A stretch of 64,000 nucleotides of DNA from Streptomyces sp. WAC08241 (GTDB lineage Bacteria > Actinomycetota > Actinomycetes > Streptomycetales > Streptomycetaceae): positions 124,001 through 188,000 of the forward strand of contig CP042279.1 of NCBI GenBank assembly GCA_007858575.1. The letters run 5' to 3'. Below, piece after piece: positions 48,646 through 58,208 of this stretch. How positions within the stretch are numbered: position 1 is the stretch's first letter; each line of letters opens with the position of its first letter. The notes beneath the pieces were generated by a model. That model made no database searches, was not told the DNA's origin, and was given only the letters and a program-made list of their open reading frames with translations. A program made the position numbers and the translations under genes.

Positions 48646-49587
48646 ATGGGACTCACCATCGGCGTCGACATCGGCGGCACCAAGATCGCGGCCGGCGTGG
48701 TCGACGAGGAGGGCAACATCCTCGACACGCACAAGGTGCCCACCCCGCCGACCCCCGAGGGCATCGTCGACGCGATCAGCACGGCGGTCTCCGAGGCCGG
48801 CACGGGCCACGTGATCGAGGCCGTGGGCATCGGCGCCGCCGGCTACGTCGACGACAAGCGCGCCACCGTCCTCTTCGCGCCGAACATCGACTGGCGGCAC
48901 GAGCCGCTCAAGGACAAGGTCGAGCAGCGCGTCGGCCTGCCCGTCGTCGTCGAGAACGACGCCAACGCCGCGGCCTGGGGCGAGTACCGCTTCGGCGCCG
49001 GCCAGGGCCACGAGGACGTCATCTGCATCACCCTCGGCACCGGCCTCGGCGGCGGCATCATCATCGGCAACAAGCTGCGCCGCGGCTGCTTCGGCGTGGC
49101 CGCCGAATTCGGCCACATCCGGGTCGTCCCCGACGGCCTGCTCTGCGGCTGCGGCAGCCAGGGCTGCTGGGAGCAGTACGCCTCCGGGCGCGCCCTCGTC
49201 CGGTACGCCAGGCAGCGCGCCAACGCCACCCCGGAGAACGCCGAGGTGCTGCTCGGCCTCGGCGACGGCACCCCCGAGGGCATCGAGGGCCGGCACGTCA
49301 GCCAGGCTGCCCGCGCCGGCGACCCGGTCGCCGTCGACTCCTTCCGGGAGCTGGCCCGCTGGGCCGGTGCCGGCCTCGCCGACCTGGCCTCGCTCTTCGA
49401 CCCCTCGGCGTTCATCGTCGGCGGCGGCGTCTCGGACGAGGGCGACCTCGTCCTCGACCCGATCCGCAAGTCCTTCCGGCGCTGGCTGATCGGCGGCCAG
49501 TGGCGTCCGCACGCCCAGGTCCTCGCCGCCCAGCTCGGCAACAAGGCCGGCCTGGTCGGCGCCGCGGACCTGGCCCGCCAGGGCTGA
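48646..49587 (+). CDS. glkA: ROK-family glucokinase
   Basis: 313 residues, frame intact. ATP-phosphate motif TIGVDIGGTKIAAGVVDEEG, catalytic Asp in VVVENDANAAAWGEYRFG, ITLGTGLGGGIIIG, and the ROK zinc motif GLLCGCGSQGCWEQYASG after EFGHIRVV. It phosphorylates glucose with ATP and in Streptomyces also mediates glucose repression of many genes. Start ATG 48646. It lies about 65 bp after the DUF5304 gene and ends before a strong hairpin. Confidence 0.95.
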   Translation: MGLTIGVDIGGTKIAAGVVDEEGNILDTHKVPTPPTPEGIVDAISTAVSEAGTGHVIEAVGIGAAGYVDDKRATVLFAPNIDWRHEPLKDKVEQRVGLPVVVENDANAAAWGEYRFGAGQGHEDVICITLGTGLGGGIIIGNKLRRGCFGVAAEFGHIRVVPDGLLCGCGSQGCWEQYASGRALVRYARQRANATPENAEVLLGLGDGTPEGIEGRHVSQAARAGDPVAVDSFRELARWAGAGLADLASLFDPSAFIVGGGVSDEGDLVLDPIRKSFRRWLIGGQWRPHAQVLAAQLGNKAGLVGAADLARQG

Positions 49588-49614
49588 CCCGTACGGAAGC
49601 ATCCGCGCGGAGCC

Positions 49615-49665
49615 ATACGACGACCGCCCGCCGCGTCCCTCGGACCCGGCGGGCGGTCGTCGTAT
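49615..49665 (+). terminator. Terminator of glkA
   Basis: Perfect 18-bp arms (ATACGACGACCGCCCGCC and complement) with a 15-nt loop. The right arm ends about 10 bp before the next start codon, so the same hairpin also covers that gene's leader. Confidence 0.85.
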
Positions 49666-49675
49666 GTTGACCCCC

Positions 49676-50435
49676 ATGGCGATCACCGAACTGCCCAACT
49701 CCCGCACCGAGGACGACGGTTCGGCCGTCCTCCGGGTCCTGAGCTACAACGTCCGCTCGATGCGCGACGACGAGGACGCCTCGCCCGGGTCATCCGGGCC
49801 TGCGCCCCGGACGTCGTCTTCGTCCAGGAGGCCCCGCGCTTCTTCCGCTGGCGCAAGCACGCCGCCCGGCTCGCGGCCAAGAGCGACCTCGTCGTCCTGA
49901 GCGGCGGCGCCACCGCGGCGGGGCCGCTGCTGCTCTGCTCCCTGCGGGCCACCGTGGAGCGCACCGAGGACGTGCTCCTCCCGCTCACCCCCGGCCTGCA
50001 CCGCCGGGGCCTGGCCACGGCGGTCGTCCGCTTCGCCGGGGCCCGGGTCGGCCTGATCAGTTGCCACCTGAGCCTGCGGAAGGACGAGCGGTACGCCCAG
50101 GCCGGCATGGTCCTCGACCGGGTCGCCGCCCTCGGCACCCCGTACGCCCTCGTCGCGGGCGACCTCAACGAACGGCCCGGCGGCCCCGCCTTCACCCGGC
50201 TCACCGAGCGGCTCCGGGACGGCTGGGCCGTCAGCCCGTGGGGCGGCGAGCACACCTCGACCCCCGAGGACCCCCACCAGCGCATCGACGCGGTCCTGGC
50301 CACCCCCGGGATCGAGTTCTCGGCTGCGGGGTCCCGACGGACCTGGACCCCACCGACCTGAGGGCCGCCACCGACCACCTGCCGGTCCTCGCGGCGGTCC
50401 GGGTGCCCGCCGCGCAGGACCGGGAGTCCTTCTAG
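49676..50435 (+). CDS. Endonuclease/exonuclease/phosphatase-family protein
   Basis: About 253 residues from ATG 49676. LRVLSYNVRSMRDDEDALAR (YNV/R), DVVFVQEAPRFFRWRKHA (catalytic-region Glu), VGLISCHLSLRKDERYAQ (His), YALVAGDLNERPGGPAF (GDLN) and AATDHLPVLAAVRVP (DH). These are the DNase I-like metal and catalytic residues. Substrate unknown (nucleic acid or phospholipid head group). Frame breaks near 49,785 (GCCTCGCC for GCCCTCGCC) and 50,325. Its TAG stop shares the palindrome CTAG with the stop of the convergent gene. Confidence 0.85.
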
Positions 50436-51228
50436 ACGACCGCCCCGCGGCCCGGGTCGTCGAAGCCGTCGTCCTCGTCGTCGTCGTGCTTCATGCGGGC
50501 GACCAGGGTCGCGAAGCCGCCCAGGAAGCCGCCCACGCAGAGCGTCGTCAGCCACCAGGTCATGTCCCACTGGAGCAGCACGGTCACGAGCAGCAGGACC
50601 GGGCCGCCGATCACGCCGAGCCAGGCGAACTTGGCCGTCGCGTCCGCCTCCGGCAGCGGGGCGGCTCCGGCGGCACGAAGTGGCCTCGTCCGAGCCGTCG
50701 GCGCCCTCCTCGGGCCCGGCGGGGAGTAGTCCCGGGGACCGGCGGGCCGCACCCCGGGCGCGAACACGACCGAGCCGCCGAGCACCGGCTTCTCCGGACC
50801 GGCCCCGTCCGCCCGCTCGTCCGTTCCCGGCTCCTCGTCCGATCCGGACGCACCGGAAGAAACACCGGAAGCGCCGGACGTCCCGGAAGCGCCGGACGTC
50901 CCGGAAACACCGGACGCCCCGGACACCTCAGGCGCACCGGTAGCACCGGCCGTCCCGGTCCCGCCGTCCTTCTTCGGCTTCCAGATCAGGTCCGGCTTCC
51001 CGGCCGCCCCGGCGCGGGCGCGGCCCCGCCCTTCCCGTCCCCGGCCCCGTCCCCGGCCTCGTTCACGTCCTCCGGCTCCGGCAGCGACAGGTTCTCGATC
51101 GGCCGGAACGGCTTCGTCCCCGGCGGGTCCGTGGGCTCCTCGCCGTACCCCGCGACGATCGCGGCCCAGGCCGCCTCCTCGTCGATGGGCTGCGGCTCCC
51201 GGTCTCCGCCGTCCTGCTGCTCAGCCAC
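50432..51228 (-). CDS. Membrane protein with low-complexity Gly/Ser/Ala repeat region
   Basis: About 265 residues from GTG 51228. An acidic N terminus (EEAAWAAIVAGYGEEPTDPP) leads to a Ser/Gly/Ala/Thr/Val repeat of GASG-VSG-TSG units, then AKFAWLGVIGGPVLLLVTVL and WWLTTLCVGGFLGGFATLVA (two helices), and a strongly acidic tail KHDDDEDDGFDDPGRG. Function unknown; membrane-anchored with cytosolic acidic ends is likely. Frame breaks near 51,000, 50,740 and 50,670. Its GTG overlaps the stop of the upstream alpha/beta hydrolase by eight bases. Confidence 0.6.
50849..50965 (-). repeat. Short-period tandem repeat encoding GASG/TSG units
   Basis: Units of 9 and 18 bp (for example GGAAGCGCCGGACGTCCC twice in a row) encode the Gly/Ser/Ala stretch of the membrane protein. 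Expected to vary in copy number. Confidence 0.7.
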
Positions 51229-52002
51229 CGCTCCTGCTCCCCTTCCCGCCGACCGGTTCCGGCGCGAGACGCTCGACGAAGGCCCAGCTCTCGTCGAAGA
51301 TCCGCTCCGCGTCATGGTCCAACGTCGCCACGTGGTAGCTCTGTTCCAGCAGGACCTCCCGGACGTCCGTCGAGGAGACCCGGCTCAGGATCCTCGCCGA
51401 GTCGGCCGGCGGCACCACGTGGTCCTGGGGCTGTGCAGCAGCACCAGCGGCTGCGTGACCTGCGGCAGCTCCCGGTCGACCGTACGGAAGAACTGCCGCA
51501 GGGAGTGCGCCGAGTGCAGCGGCACCCGGTCGTAGCCGCCCTCGGTCACGCCCTCCTTGGCGATGTCGTCGGCCACGCCCTTCGTGGTGGGGACCAGGTG
51601 CCGGACGACCGGCAGCGCGTGCGCGGCCACGCCGTGCACCTTGTTCCCCGGGTTGACCAGGACGAGCCCCCGCACCGCGTCCCCGTGCCGGGCGGCGAGC
51701 CGCAGCGCGAGCGCCCCGCCCATGGAGAGGCCGAAGACGAAGACGGTCCCGCACCGCTCCCGGAGCTCGCGCAGCGCCCGGTCCACCTCGGCGTACCAGT
51801 CGTGCCAGGTGGTGATCCGCATGTCCTGCCAGCGGGTGCCGTGCCCCGGCAGGAGCGGCACCGACACCGACAGGCCGTGCCCGGCCAGGTACTCGGCCCA
51901 CGGGCGCATCGACTGCGGGGAACCGGTGAATCCGTGACAGAGAAGGACGCCGACCTCTCCGCCCTCATGGCGGTACGGCTCGGCTCCGGGAAGGACCGGC
52001 AC
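51221..52002 (-). CDS. Alpha/beta hydrolase (monoglyceride lipase/carboxylesterase type)
   Basis: About 260 residues from GTG 52002: VLLCHGFTGSPQSMRPWAEY (oxyanion HGF), VPLLPGHGTRWQDMRITTWH, FVFGLSMGGALALRLAARHG (nucleophile GLSMGG), LLHSPQDHVVPPADSARIL (Asp) and EQSYHVATLDHDAERIF (His). Cytosolic, no signal. It probably hydrolyses acyl esters such as monoacylglycerol. One missing C/G near 51,425 breaks the frame. It is divergent from the acyltransferase gene, linking it to lipid metabolism. Confidence 0.88.
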
Positions 52003-52210
52003 CGGGGTCTCCTGTTCGCTCGGCTTCGCGTTCGCCCCCGGACGCGTCCCCGGGGGCGCCCTGGGTGCGCCTCCGGTGCGCCGAAGCGACGGAAAATGGG
52101 AAGGGACTTCACCGTACGCGACCGGACCGACACCGACCAGGGCCGTAGCGGGGGCGTACGCCGGTACGGGATAAAGTCGGGGCCCTACGGCACACGGAAG
52201 GCATGGCGAG

Positions 52211-52956
52211 TTGATCTACGGCGCGATGAAGTTCTCCCTCGGCGGGTCCCTGAAGCTCGCCTTCCGGCCCTGGGTGGAGGGCCTGGAGAACGTTCCCGCC
52301 GACGGCCCCGCCATCCTGGCGAGCAACCACCTGTCCTTCTCGGACTCCTTCTTCCCGCCGGCCGTCCTGGACCGCAAGGTCACCTTCATCGCCAAGGCCG
52401 AGTACTTCACCACCCCCGGCGTGAAGGGCAAGCTCACCGCCGCCTTCTTCAAGGGCGTCGGCCAGCTCCCGGTGGACCGCTCGGGCGCCCGGGGCGCCGG
52501 CGAGGCGGCCATCAGGGCCGGCATCGAGGTCATCGAGGGCGGCGGCCTCTTCGGCATCTACCCCGAGGGCACCCGCTCGCCCGACGGGCGCCTCTACCGG
52601 GGCAAGCCCGGCGGCCTGGCCCGAGTCGCCCTGGCCACCGGCGCGCCCGTGATCCCGGTCGCCATGATCGACACCGAGAAGATCCAGCCGCCCGGCAAGC
52701 TCGTCCCCAAGCTGATGCGCCCCGGGATCCGGATCGGCAAGCCGCTGGACTTCACCCGCTACCAGGGCATGGAGGGGACCGCTTCATCCTCCGCTCGGTG
52801 ACCGACGAGGTCATGTACGAGATCATGAAGCTGTCCGGCCAGGAGTACGTCGACATCTACGCCACCGCCGCCAAGCGGCAGATCGCGGAGGCGGAGAAGG
52901 CGGCCAAGGAGGCCGTGAAGGCCGAGATCGCCGCCCGCGAGGAGTCGGGCGCCTAG
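52211..52956 (+). CDS. 1-acyl-sn-glycerol-3-phosphate acyltransferase (PlsC-like)
   Basis: About 248 residues. TTG 52211 starts IYGAMKFSLGGSLKLAF. Acyltransferase motifs: ILASNHLSFSDSFFPPAVL (NHx4D), KGVGQLPVDRSGARGAGEAA, GGGLFGIYPEGTRSPDGR (YPEGTRS) and GAPVIPVAMIDTEKI. It makes phosphatidic acid at the membrane. The C-terminal helix (KRQIAEAEKAAKEAVKAEIA) is long. One G is missing near 52,782. The 3' end begins a tandem repeat that runs to the macS start. Confidence 0.9.
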
Positions 52957-53055
52957 ACAGCACCGCCCCGCGAGGAGTCCGGGGCGAGGGAAGGACCGCC
53001 CCGCGAGGAGTCCGGGGCGCGGAAGGACCACCCCGTCGGGGGTGCCGGGGCGGGG
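52930..53055 (+). repeat. Tandem ~32-bp repeat from the end of plsC-like gene to the macS leader
   Basis: Four units built on CGCCCCGCGAGGAGTCCGGGG: one is coding (end of the acyltransferase), two are near-identical (52962-52994, 52995-53026) and one is degenerate (53027-53055). Each can form a hairpin GCCCCG-CGAGGAGTC-CGGGGC, suggesting a duplicated terminator. Confidence 0.75.
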
Positions 53056-53059
53056 AGAG

Positions 53060-54268
53060 ATGGCCAAGCGCGAGCGCGTCGTACGCATGTCGGTCGAGCA
53101 GCCGCTGTGGCGGGCGCTGACCGGGTACCGCGTCCTGACGATGGTCTACGCGGTCCTGATCTTCGTCTTCGGCCACGAGCGGTACGAGCGGCCCTGGGTC
53201 GGCGTCGTCTACCTGGCGGTGCTGTGCGTCTGGAACCTCGCCACCCTCCCCAAGGTGGCGAACGCGGCCGGCTGCACCCGGCGCTTCCTGGGCGCCGACC
53301 TCGCCGTCGCCCTCACCGGCATCCTCCTCACCCCGCTCGCCGACGCCCACGCGCGGTCGGTCGACGGCTCCACCCTGCCCTCCATATGGACCGCGGGATC
53401 CGTCCTCGCGTTCGCCATCAAGGGCGGCTGGCGCTGGGCCGGCTTCGCCTCCTCCCTCGTCGCCGTCGCCAACGTCGTCGAGCGCGGCCACCCCACCCGG
53501 GACACCGTCCACAACGTGATCCTGGTCTGGGTCGCCTCCATCGCCATCGGATACGTGGTCGAGGTCGCCCGCGCCTCCGAGCGCACCCTCGCCCGCGCCC
53601 TGGAGATCGAGGCCGCCACGCGGGAGCGGGAGCGGCTCGCCCGCGACATCCACGACGGCGTCCTCCAGGTCCTCGCGATGGTGCAGCGCCGCGGCACCGC
53701 GCTCGGCGGGGAGGCCGCCGAGCTCGGCCGGATGGCGGGCGAGCAGGAGGTGGCCCTGCGCACCCTGGTGGCGGGCGGGCTCGCCCGGCCCAGCCTGGTC
53801 TCCGAGGACGAGTCCGAGGGGCCGTGGTCCGGGTCGTCGAGGTGGACGACGAGGCCGACGACTCCGCCCCCGTCGACCTGCGCGCCCTGATCGCCCCGCG
53901 CGCCGGGTCCCGGACCACCCTCTCCGAGCCGGGCGCGCCGGTCCTCCTCCCGCCGTCCGCCGCCCGCGAGCTGGCCGCCGCCGTCGGCGCCGCCCTGGAC
54001 AATGTGAGGGTCCACGCGGGCGGGGACGCCCACGCCTGGATCCTGATCGAGGACTGGTCCGACGAGGTGGTCGTCACCGTCCGGGACGACGGGCCCGGCA
54101 TCCCGGACGGCCGCCTCGCGCAGGCGGAGGACGAGGGCCGGATGGGCGTCGCCCTCTCCATCCGGGGAGGCTGCGGGACCTGGGCGGCAGCGCCGAGGTC
54201 GTCTCGGTCCCCGGGCAGGGCACGGAAGTCGAGTTGAAGGTCCCACGGGGAAGGCAGGCAAGCAGTGA
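53060..54268 (+). CDS. macS: MacS-family sensor histidine kinase
   Basis: About 403 residues from ATG 53060 (GGGGAGAG before it). Five or so N-terminal helices (RVLTMVYAVLIFVFG, WVGVVYLAVLCVWNLATL, ILVWVASIAIGYVVEVA). HisKA_3 motif RERLARDIHDGVLQVLAMVQ, HATPase_c AARELAAAVGAALDNVRVHA and TVRDDGPGIPDGRLAQAEDE. MacRS in S. coelicolor affects morphology and actinorhodin production. Frame breaks near 53,825 and 54,172. The stop TGA 54266-54268 overlaps the macR GTG (GTGA). Confidence 0.88.
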
Positions 54269-54933
54269 ACGAGCAGCCGATCAGGGTCATGGTCGTCGAC
54301 GACCACCCGATGTGGCGGGACGCGGTCGCCCGCGACCTGGCCGAGTCCGGTTTCGACGTGGTCGCGACCGCGGGCGACGGCGAGCAGGCCGTGCGGCGCG
54401 CGGCGGCCGCCGCCCCGACGTCTCGTCCTGGACCTGAACCTGCCGGTCAAGCCAGGCGTCCAGGTCTGCAAGGAGCTCGTCGGGGCCCGGCCGGACCTCA
54501 GGGTCCTCGTCCTCTCGGCGAGCGGCGAGCACGCCGACGTCCTGGAGGCGGTCAAGTCCGGCGCCACCGGCTACCTCCTCAAGTCCGCCAGTACGGAGGA
54601 GCTGATCGACGCGGTACGGCGCACGGCCGCCGGCGACCCCGTCTTCACCCCCGGCCTGGCCGGCCTGGTCCTCGGCGAGTACCGCCGGCTCGCCTCCGAG
54701 CCCGCCCCGGCCGCCGGCGGCGACGGGCCGGGGCCCCGCAGTTGACCGAGCGCGAGACCGAGGTCCTGCGGCTCGTCGCCAAGGGCCTCAGCTACAAGCA
54801 GATCGCCGAGCGCCTGGTCATCTCGCACCGCACAGTGCAGAACCACGTCCAGAACACCCTCGGCAAGCTCCAGCTCCACAACCGGGTGGAGCTCGTCCGG
54901 TACGCCATTGAGCGCGGCCTCGACGACGCGTAG
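54265..54933 (+). CDS. macR: MacR-family response regulator
   Basis: About 222 residues, NEQPIRVMVVDDHPMWRDAV (acidic pair), VLVLDLNLPVKPGVQVC (phospho-Asp), VLVLSASGEHADVLEAVKSG, GYLLKSASTEELIDAV (Lys). LuxR-type HTH QLTERETEVLRLVAKGLSYK and ISHRTVQNHVQNTLGKLQLH. Frame breaks near 54,420 (GTCTCGTC for GTCCTCGTC) and 54,738. GTG 54265 overlaps macS. Confidence 0.9.
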   Translation: MNEQPIRVMVVDDHPMWRDAVARDLAESGFDVVATAGDGEQAVRRAAAAAPTSRPGPEPAGQARRPGLQGARRGPAGPQGPRPLGERRARRRPGGGQVRRHRLPPQVRQYGGADRRGTAHGRRRPRLHPRPGRPGPRRVPPARLRARPGRRRRRAGAPQLTERETEVLRLVAKGLSYKQIAERLVISHRTVQNHVQNTLGKLQLHNRVELVRYAIERGLDDA

Positions 54934-54992
54934 GAACCTCCGGGGACCCGGCCCCGGGACCCGGCGCGATGGCCACGGGGGCCGTATATTCG

Positions 54993-55011
54993 CGCGTACG
55001 AGACGTACGCG
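54993..55011. promoter_or_regulatory. Inverted repeat CGCGTAC-GAGAC-GTACGCG upstream of ldh
   Basis: Perfect 7-bp arms with a 5-nt spacer, between macR and the dehydrogenase gene, next to an AT-rich TATATT. Candidate operator; regulator unknown. Confidence 0.4.
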
Positions 55012-55066
55012 TGCGTATGCGGCCCGTCACCGCGAGGACCGCAGAGAGCGGACAACGAGGGAAACC

Positions 55067-56064
55067 GTGGAAATCCTGGCATTCGGCGTGCAGGCGGACG
55101 AAAGGCCCTCATCGAGCGGGCCTTCGAGGGTACCACGACGTCCACTGCCTGGACGTCTTCCTCACCGAGGACACCGCCCGCATCGCGGCCGGCTACGAGA
55201 TCATCTCCACCAGCGTCAACGCCGTCCTGGACCACCGCGTCCTCCAGACCCTCGCCGCCGGCGGCACCCAGATGATCGCCCAGCGCTCCACGGGCTTCAA
55301 CAACATCGACCTGGAGGTCGCCGAGCGCCTCGGCCTCACCGTCGCCCGGGTGTCGTACTACTCGCCCTACTCCGTCGCGGAGTTCGCCTGGACCCTCGCC
55401 ATGGCCGTCAACCGCCGGATCGTCCGCGCCTCCAACCGCACCCGCGACTTCGACTTCCGCCTCGACGGGCTGATGGGCCGCGACCTGCGGGGACGTACGG
55501 TCGGGGTCCTCGGCACCGGCAAGATCGGGGAGGCCTTCACCCGGATCGCCCACGGCTTCGGGATGAAGCTCCTCGGCTGGGACGTCGCCGAGAACCCGGC
55601 CTGCGTCGACCTCGGCATGCGGTACGTCGAGAAGGAGCGGCTCTTCGCGGAGGCGGACCTGATCAGCCTCCACGTGCCGCTGCTCCCCGCCACCCGGCAC
55701 CTCGTCGACGCCACCGCCCTCAAGGCGATGAAGGACGACGCCATCCTGGTGAACTCCAGCCGCGGCGGGCTCGTCGACACCGAGGCCCTGGTCACCGAGC
55801 TGCGCGCCGAGCCGCTTCGCGGGCGTCGGCCTGGACGTGTACGAGGCGGAGGCCGGGCTCTTCTTCCTCGACAAGTCCCTGGAGGTCGTCGAGGACGACA
55901 CCCTGGCCCGCCTGGTCACCTTCCCGAACGTGGTGGTCACCTCCCACCAGGCGTACTACACGGCGGACGCCGTCGGCCAGATCGTCGACACCACCCTCCG
56001 CAACGTCCTCGACTACACGGCGGGCCGGCGCAGCGAGAACGTCCTGGTCCCCAGGGCCGGCTGA
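55067..56064 (+). CDS. D-lactate dehydrogenase (2-hydroxyacid dehydrogenase family)
   Basis: About 333 residues from GTG 55067 (ACGAGGG before it). VEILAFGVQADEKALIERAF in restored frame; substrate domain IAQRSTGFNNIDLEVAERLG; NAD domain GRTVGVLGTGKIGEAFTRIA; catalytic Arg in LVNSSRGGLVDTEALV and His in VVTSHQAYYTADAVGQI. The layout matches D-lactate dehydrogenases (VSYYSPYSVAEFAW). It reduces pyruvate to D-lactate or the reverse. Frame breaks near 55,103, 55,128 and 55,815. Confidence 0.9.
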
Positions 56065-56097
56065 CCCGGCCGCCGGGCCCCGGGGACCTCCGGGCCC

Positions 56098-57959
56098 TCA
56101 GACCAGCACGCCCGCGAGGAGCGAGGCCGTCAGGGCCGCGCCCTCCGTCGTCAGGACCGACTCGGGTGGAACTGCACCCCGGCGAAGCCGGGCCCGCGCA
56201 GGGCGTGCACCTCGCCGGTCCCCGGGTCGCGGCTGACCTCGATCCGGTGCAGCGCCAGCTCCTCGGCCGCCCGGTCGTCGCAGCGGGCGGTGAAGCTGTT
56301 GTAGAAGCCGACCGTCCGCTCCTGCCCGAACAGGTCGATCCGCACCTGGGCGCCCTGGAACGGCACCCGCTTGCGGACGATCTCCAGGCCCAGCTCGGCG
56401 GCGATCAGCTCGTGGCCGAGGCACACTCCGAGCAGGCCGTGGCGGTGGTCCCGGACCAGGTCGGCGGTGAGTCCGCGCAGGAACCGCATCTTCGGGTCGG
56501 CCGCGTCCGAGGGGTCGCCGGGCCCCGGGCCCAGGACGACCGGCCCTTCGTGCGCGAGCGCCAGCTCCCGCAGCCCCGGCTCGTCGTACCGCAGCACCGA
56601 CACCTCCAGACCGGAGGAGCGCAGGACGTGCGCCAGCATCGCGGTGAAGGTGTCCTCGGCGTCCACCACGAGCGCGTGCCCGGACAGCTCGGCGGACCGC
56701 ACCTGCATCCTCAGCCAGAACGGCGCCAGGTCCGCCCGGCGCGCGTCGAGCGCGGCCCGCACGCGGGGGTCGTCGGCCAGGTGGGGGCGACGGGGCCCTC
56801 CGCCGCCGGCCGGCCTCCCGCACGCCCAGCGCGGTGAGGATCCCGGCCGCCTTGGCGTGGGTCTCGGCGACCTCGCCCGCCGGGTCGGAGTGCCGGACGA
56901 GGGTCGCGCCGACCGGCACCCGCAGCCGCCCGTCGGCGGCGATGTCGGCCGTACGGATCAGGATGGGGAGTCCAGCGTCTGGGCGCCGGTCCCGTCCGTG
57001 CCGAGCAGGGCGAGGGCCCCGCGTAGTAGCCGCGGCCCCCGGCCTCGTGGCGCTCGATCACCCGGCAGGCGTTCTGCACCGGCGACCCGGTCACGGTCGC
57101 CGCGAACATCGTCTCCCGCAGCACCTCCCGCACGTCCAGCGAGGACCGGCCGCGCAGCTCGTACTCGGTGTGGGCGAGGTGGGCCATCTCCTTCAGGCGC
57201 GGGCCGATCACCACCCCGCCCCGGTCGCCCACCGTGCACATCATCTTCAGCTCCTCGTCCACCACCATGGACAGCTCCTCGGTCTCCTTGCGGTCGCCGA
57301 GGAAGGCGAGCAGGTCCTCCGGGGTGGGGCGGCCCCGGCCGGGTAGCGGTACGTGCCGCTGATCGGGTTCATCACGACCGTCCCGCCCGACATCCGCACG
57401 TGCGCCTCGGGCTGGCCCCGACCAGCGTCCGCTCCCCGGTGTGCACGACGAAGGTCCAGTACGCGCCCCGCTCGCCCGCGAGCAGCCGCCGGAACAGGGC
57501 GAGCGCGTCGGCGCGCCCGAAGCCCGGGACCTGGCCGGTGTAGGTGCGCCGGATCACGAAGTTCGCGCCCTCGCCGGAGCCGATCTCCTCGTCGATCACC
57601 CGCCGCACGGTCTCCGCGTACTCCTCGTCGGAGACGTCGAACCCGCCCGCCTCGACGGCCACGTCGTGCGCCGGGAGGTCCGCCAGGACGGCCGCGAGCG
57701 GCAGCTCGTACGTCTCGTCGGCGACGAGCACGGAGAGCGGGGTGCCGTCGTCGCGCACGTCGAAGCCGCGCTCCCGGATCTGCCGGAAGGGCACGAGCGC
57801 GAGCGTCGGCAGCGGGCCCACGGGCAGCTCCGCGAGGCGCTCGGCCGCGTGGACCCGGCCGATCAGCACCTCGACGGTGTCGTGGTCGCGGCCCGGGGCG
57901 CGCCTGCGCAGCAGGGCGAAGGGAGGGCAGGAGTCGTCGAGCAGACGGGAGAGGTCCAT
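56098..57959 (-). CDS. trpE: Anthranilate synthase with fused TrpE-like and TrpG-like (glutamine amidotransferase) domains
   Basis: About 620 residues. The chorismate-binding half includes FVIRRTYTGQVPGFGRADAL, LSMVVDEELKMMCTVGDRGG (D-E-L-K-M metal region), TVTGSPVQNACRVIERHE (TGSP) and GRGYYAGALALLG. The amidotransferase half has LGPGPGDPSDAADP, LLGVCLGHELIAAELGLEI (nucleophile Cys) and VQFHPESVLTTEG (His, Glu). This fused, PhzE-like form makes anthranilate. A leader peptide and terminator precede it. Five or six frame breaks (about 57,420, 57,340, 57,020, 56,970, 56,790, 56,160). Confidence 0.9.
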
Positions 57960-58013
57960 GGGGTCCGTCGTTCCTTCCGGTGGGAGTGCGGAGAGGAACG
58001 GCCCCGGATACGG

Positions 58014-58036
58014 AAAGGCCGCCCTCGGGCGGCCTT
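58014..58036 (-). terminator. Trp attenuator terminator in the trpE leader
   Basis: Read on the minus strand: AAGGCCGCCC-GA-GGGCGGCCTT plus one T (10-bp perfect arms), between the leader peptide stop and the trpE start. This is the expected place for transcription attenuation. Confidence 0.8.
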
Positions 58037-58059
58037 CGCGTGCGTCGGTGTACGCGCAG

Positions 58060-58116
58060 TCAGTGGGCCGCCGGATGAGCGGTCCACCACCAGTCCTGGT
58101 TCAGGTGCGCGTGCAT
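58060..58116 (-). CDS. trpL: Tryptophan operon leader peptide
   Basis: An 18-codon frame, MHAHLNQDWWWTAHPAAH, ending TGA, with three consecutive Trp codons, 100 bp upstream of trpE and followed by a terminator hairpin. When charged Trp-tRNA is scarce, ribosomes stall at WWW and transcription reads through to trpE. TACAGT (minus strand, 58123-58128) ends six bases before the ATG and no ribosome site fits between, so the transcript is probably leaderless. Confidence 0.93.
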   Translation of the reverse strand: MHAHLNQDWWWTAHPAAH

Positions 58117-58122
58117 GCGAGC

Positions 58123-58128
58123 ACTGTA
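58123..58128 (-). promoter_or_regulatory. Candidate -10 of the trpL-trpE transcript
   Basis: TACAGT on the minus strand, six bases before the trpL ATG. No convincing -35 at 17 bp. Confidence 0.5.
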
Positions 58129-58148
58129 ACCCGGCCGTGCACGGAAAC

Positions 58149-58188
58149 GGGGCCCGGTCCACACCGCGGACGGTGCGGGCCGGGCCCC
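58149..58188 (-). terminator. Terminator of the amidase gene
   Basis: Outer arms GGGGCCCGG/CCGGGCCCC and an inner CCACACCG/CGGTGCGG stem with one mismatch, between the amidase stop and trpL. Confidence 0.7.
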
Positions 58189-58208
58189 GGAGCGGTCCGG
58201 CCGTGCGG

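Noticed and set aside
54792..55940. Minus-strand ORF over D-lactate dehydrogenase
   Set aside because: No family features; the plus strand has a full dehydrogenase with NAD and catalytic motifs.
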